Assembly: GCF_021602585.1 (NCBI RefSeq)
Contig: NZ_BQIP01000014.1
Coordinates: 62,001 to 126,000, forward strand
Source: Pseudomonas faucium
Lineage (GTDB): Bacteria; Pseudomonadota; Gammaproteobacteria; Pseudomonadales; Pseudomonadaceae
DNA length: 64,000 nucleotides
Direction: 5' to 3'
Shown: piece after piece, positions 61,791 through 64,000 of the stretch
Layout: every line of letters begins with the position of its first letter
Numbering within the stretch: position 1 is the stretch's first letter
Made by a program: the position numbers and the translations under genes
The notes under the pieces: model-generated
Told to the model about the DNA's origin: nothing
The model's database searches: none
Seen by the model: the letters and a program-made list of their open reading frames with translations, nothing else

Positions 61791-64000
61791 TCAGAACAGG
61801 TCCTGCAGGGTTTGCTGCGTGGCGTTCAGCGATGGGTCACCCCCCTGCGTGGTGCTCATCGCCGGCGCGCTCTCGGCCTTGAACACTTCCATGGCCGTCT
61901 GCGGCCCCTGCGCCGATGCCGCCGTCCCGTCCGCCGTGTTGATCAGCCGGGTTACCACCCCGTCGGGCATGGGCTGCGAGTTGGGGGCTGTTCCGGCAAG
62001 TGCCGCCTGCATGTAGTCCATCCAGATGGGCAGGGCGATGGTCACGCCCCATTCGCGCCGCCCCAGGCTTTGCGGCTGATCGAAACCTGCCCAGACGCTC
62101 GTCACGTAGTCGCCGTTGTAGCCAGTGAACCAGGAGTCCTTGGCTTCGTTGGTGGTGCCCGTCTTGCCCGCGATGTCGGGGCGATGCAGGGCGGAAGCGG
62201 CGCGGCCGGTACCTCGCTTGATGACATCCTGGAGCATGCTGGTGAGCAGGTAGGTCGTGCGGCTGTCCACGACCTGTTCTGCGGCTACTTCAGGTGCCGG
62301 GTTGTCGGCGCTGGGCGCGGAACGCGGGGTGGCCTTGAAGACGATGCGGCCTGCGCGGTCTTCGACCCGGTCGATGAAGAAAGGCGTGACCTTGTAGCCG
62401 CCGTTGGCGAGCACGCTCCAGCCACCGACCACCGCCATGGGGGTCACGGACGCCGTGCCCAGGGCCAGGGAAAGGTTGCGCGGCATGTCGTTGGCGTCGA
62501 AACCGAAACGCGTGATGTAGTCGATGGTCGAATCGACGCCCATGGCTTGCAGCAGGCGTATCGAGATCATGTTTCTGGAGCGATACAGCGCTTCGCGCAG
62601 GCGAATGGGGCCGAGGAAGGTGCGGTTTTCGTTCTGCGGGCGCCATGCCGGCCCCGCGTAGTCGCCGCCCAGCACGATGGGCGCGTCGTTGACGATGCTC
62701 GCCGGCGTATAGCCGTTGTCGAGCGCCGCACAGTAGATGAAGGGCTTGAAGCTTGAGCCCGGTTGCCGTTTGGCCTGTACCACGCGGTTGAAACCGCTCT
62801 GGTTGAAATCGAAGCCGCCGACCAGGGCCTTGATCGCGCCATTGCCCGGCGCTACCGACACCAGCGCGCCTTGCGCGTCGGGCACCTGGCTGAAGCGGCG
62901 CTGGGAGCCTGCCCGCTCAACGCGGATCACATCGCCCGGCCTGACGATGTCTGCAGGCCGTGCTGGTTGGCGCCCCTGTGCGCTGTGGTTGATGAAGGGG
63001 CGGGCCCACGCCATCGTCTGCCAGGCGACGTCGTGTTGCTGGCCGGCCTGGTCGAGCACGGCGATGCGGTCGGCGAGCACCTTGGTCACCGCCACAGCTT
63101 CCAGGCCGCCCAGTAGCGGATACCCTTTCAACCTTTCCTGCCATGCTGGGCTCAGGCTGCCGGTGAGGTGGCCTTCGGGGCCGCGATAGCCGTGGCGCTT
63201 GTCGTAGGTTTTCAAACCGCTCTGCAGTGCAGCGTTGGCCGCCGCCTGCAGCGTGCCGGAGACCGTCGTCACCACGCGAAAGCCTTGCGTGTAGGCGTCA
63301 TCCCCGTAGCGGCTGACCATCTGCGCCCGGACCATTTCGGCGATGTAGGGCGCACTGACCTCGGGCGCAGGCGCGTGATAGCGCGCGGTCACGGGGGCTG
63401 CCAGCGCGGCGTGGTAGCGGGCCTGGTCGATGCTACCCAGCGCGTACATTCGCCCCAGAATCCAGTCGCGGCGTTGTTTGGCCCTTGCTGGGTTGTTGAC
63501 AGGGTTGAAGCGTGAGGGCGCCTTGGGCAAGCCCGCGATCATCGCGGTCTGCGCCAGGGTCAGTTGGGACACCGGCTTGCCGTAATAGATCTGCGCGGCG
63601 GCTGCGATGCCATAGGCCCGTTTGCCCAGGTAGATCTTGTTGACGTAGAGGTTGAAGATTTCGTCCTTGGTCAATGTGCGTTCAATGCGCAAGGCCAGCA
63701 GTATCTCGGTGAGTTTGCGTGAGAACGTCTTCTCTTTGCTCAAGAAGAAGTTCTTGGCCACCTGCATGGTGATGGTGCTGCCACCCGAGCGCACGTGCCC
63801 GCTGCTGATCAACTCCATGGCCGCACGCAGCAGGCCTGTGGGGTCGACGCCACGGTGATGGTAGAAATTGGCATCCTCCGCAGCCATGAAGGCGGCCAGG
63901 AAGTCGCCGGGGATTTGCGAGGAGGGCAGGGGGATACGGCGTATCTCGCCAAATTCGGCGATCAGCTTGCCTTCTGCGCTGTATACCTGCAGCGGCTCTT
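61791..64000 (-). CDS. Class A penicillin-binding protein (PBP1A family), start outside window
   Basis: A bifunctional murein synthase lacking its first residues here; over 730 codons are present. The glycosyltransferase domain has AAEDANFYHHRGVDPTGLLR (catalytic Glu), RSGGSTITMQVAKNFFLSKE and EIFNLYVNKIYLGKRAYGIA. The transpeptidase domain has the SxxK serine in RQPGSSFKPFIYCA, SRN in LYRSRNMISIRLL and KTG in IAGKTGTTNEAKDSWFTGY. An OB-like insertion lies between them. The C-terminal tail is short. It polymerises and crosslinks peptidoglycan in the periplasm. Pseudomonas usually have two PBP1A-like genes; which one this is cannot be said. Confidence 0.93.
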   Translation of the reverse strand, partial: EPLQVYSAEGKLIAEFGEIRRIPLPSSQIPGDFLAAFMAAEDANFYHHRGVDPTGLLRAAMELISSGHVRSGGSTITMQVAKNFFLSKEKTFSRKLTEILLALRIERTLTKDEIFNLYVNKIYLGKRAYGIAAAAQIYYGKPVSQLTLAQTAMIAGLPKAPSRFNPVNNPARAKQRRDWILGRMYALGSIDQARYHAALAAPVTARYHAPAPEVSAPYIAEMVRAQMVSRYGDDAYTQGFRVVTTVSGTLQAAANAALQSGLKTYDKRHGYRGPEGHLTGSLSPAWQERLKGYPLLGGLEAVAVTKVLADRIAVLDQAGQQHDVAWQTMAWARPFINHSAQGRQPARPADIVRPGDVIRVERAGSQRRFSQVPDAQGALVSVAPGNGAIKALVGGFDFNQSGFNRVVQAKRQPGSSFKPFIYCAALDNGYTPASIVNDAPIVLGGDYAGPAWRPQNENRTFLGPIRLREALYRSRNMISIRLLQAMGVDSTIDYITRFGFDANDMPRNLSLALGTASVTPMAVVGGWSVLANGGYKVTPFFIDRVEDRAGRIVFKATPRSAPSADNPAPEVAAEQVVDSRTTYLLTSMLQDVIKRGTGRAASALHRPDIAGKTGTTNEAKDSWFTGYNGDYVTSVWAGFDQPQSLGRREWGVTIALPIWMDYMQAALAGTAPNSQPMPDGVVTRLINTADGTAASAQGPQTAMEVFKAESAPAMSTTQGGDPSLNATQQTLQDLF

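Overview
The window looks like a chromosomal segment of a fluorescent Pseudomonas, most likely the P. putida group. It has high GC throughout, P. putida-type 35-bp REP sequences, a RAYT transposase, spuA/B/C-type polyamine genes, the glaH-lhgO glutarate pair, a TonB siderophore receptor behind a Fur-like site, and several LysR and GntR regulators. I see no rRNA, tRNA, CRISPR array, prophage or integrative element. The only mobile-type element is the RAYT/REP unit.

Layout. 1-731 is a deletion scar: the 3' half of a LysR gene and the 3' end of an MFS gene meet head to head, and both have lost their starts. 751-1900 holds an aminoglycoside-kinase-like gene overlapped by an ASCH-domain gene whose best start codon is ATC. 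1980-9941 is a phosphonate cluster: phnDCE transporter, an iron-type alcohol dehydrogenase, an OPA-type MFS transporter, phnX and a LysR gene on the minus strand, with a second LysR gene divergent. No phnW transaminase is present, so the alcohol dehydrogenase may feed PhnX. 10.0-11.5 kb has a RAYT gene flanked by REPs, including a pair of perfect 63-bp inverted arms, and a PepSY protein. 11.5-14.7 kb is glutarate catabolism (glaH, lhgO, divergent GntR). 14.8-19.7 kb is gamma-glutamyl polyamine catabolism (glutamine-synthetase-like ligase, class I amidotransferase hydrolase, spuC), bracketed by two duplicated XRE-cupin regulators that share promoter sequence.

19.7-31 kb is stress-flavoured: hemerythrin, YghA-like SDR, a membrane-anchored hypothetical, a zinc dehydrogenase, a complete RsbR-RsbS-RsbT-phosphatase module run on into two histidine kinases, a pyruvate-oxidase-like ThDP enzyme and a Gly/Ser-rich exported protein. 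31-36 kb has a Na+/H+ antiporter and a PaoABC-type molybdenum aldehyde oxidoreductase without a Tat signal. 36-42.4 kb is a CusCBA copper/silver efflux operon with a small metal-binding periplasmic protein. 42.4-45.7 kb has a stand-alone FecR N-terminal domain and a TonB receptor. 45.8-47.9 kb is a two-gene radical-SAM DNA-repair operon preceded by a near-consensus LexA box. 50-55 kb is a TetR-controlled cluster of outer-membrane channel, amidohydrolase and MFS transporter with unknown substrate. The rest is single genes (GNATs, MFS, OsmC, DUF533, BetT), ending in a class A penicillin-binding protein that runs off the window.

All functional calls rest on motif and family recognition by eye. 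Starts were chosen from ribosome binding sites, operon overlaps and domain boundaries.
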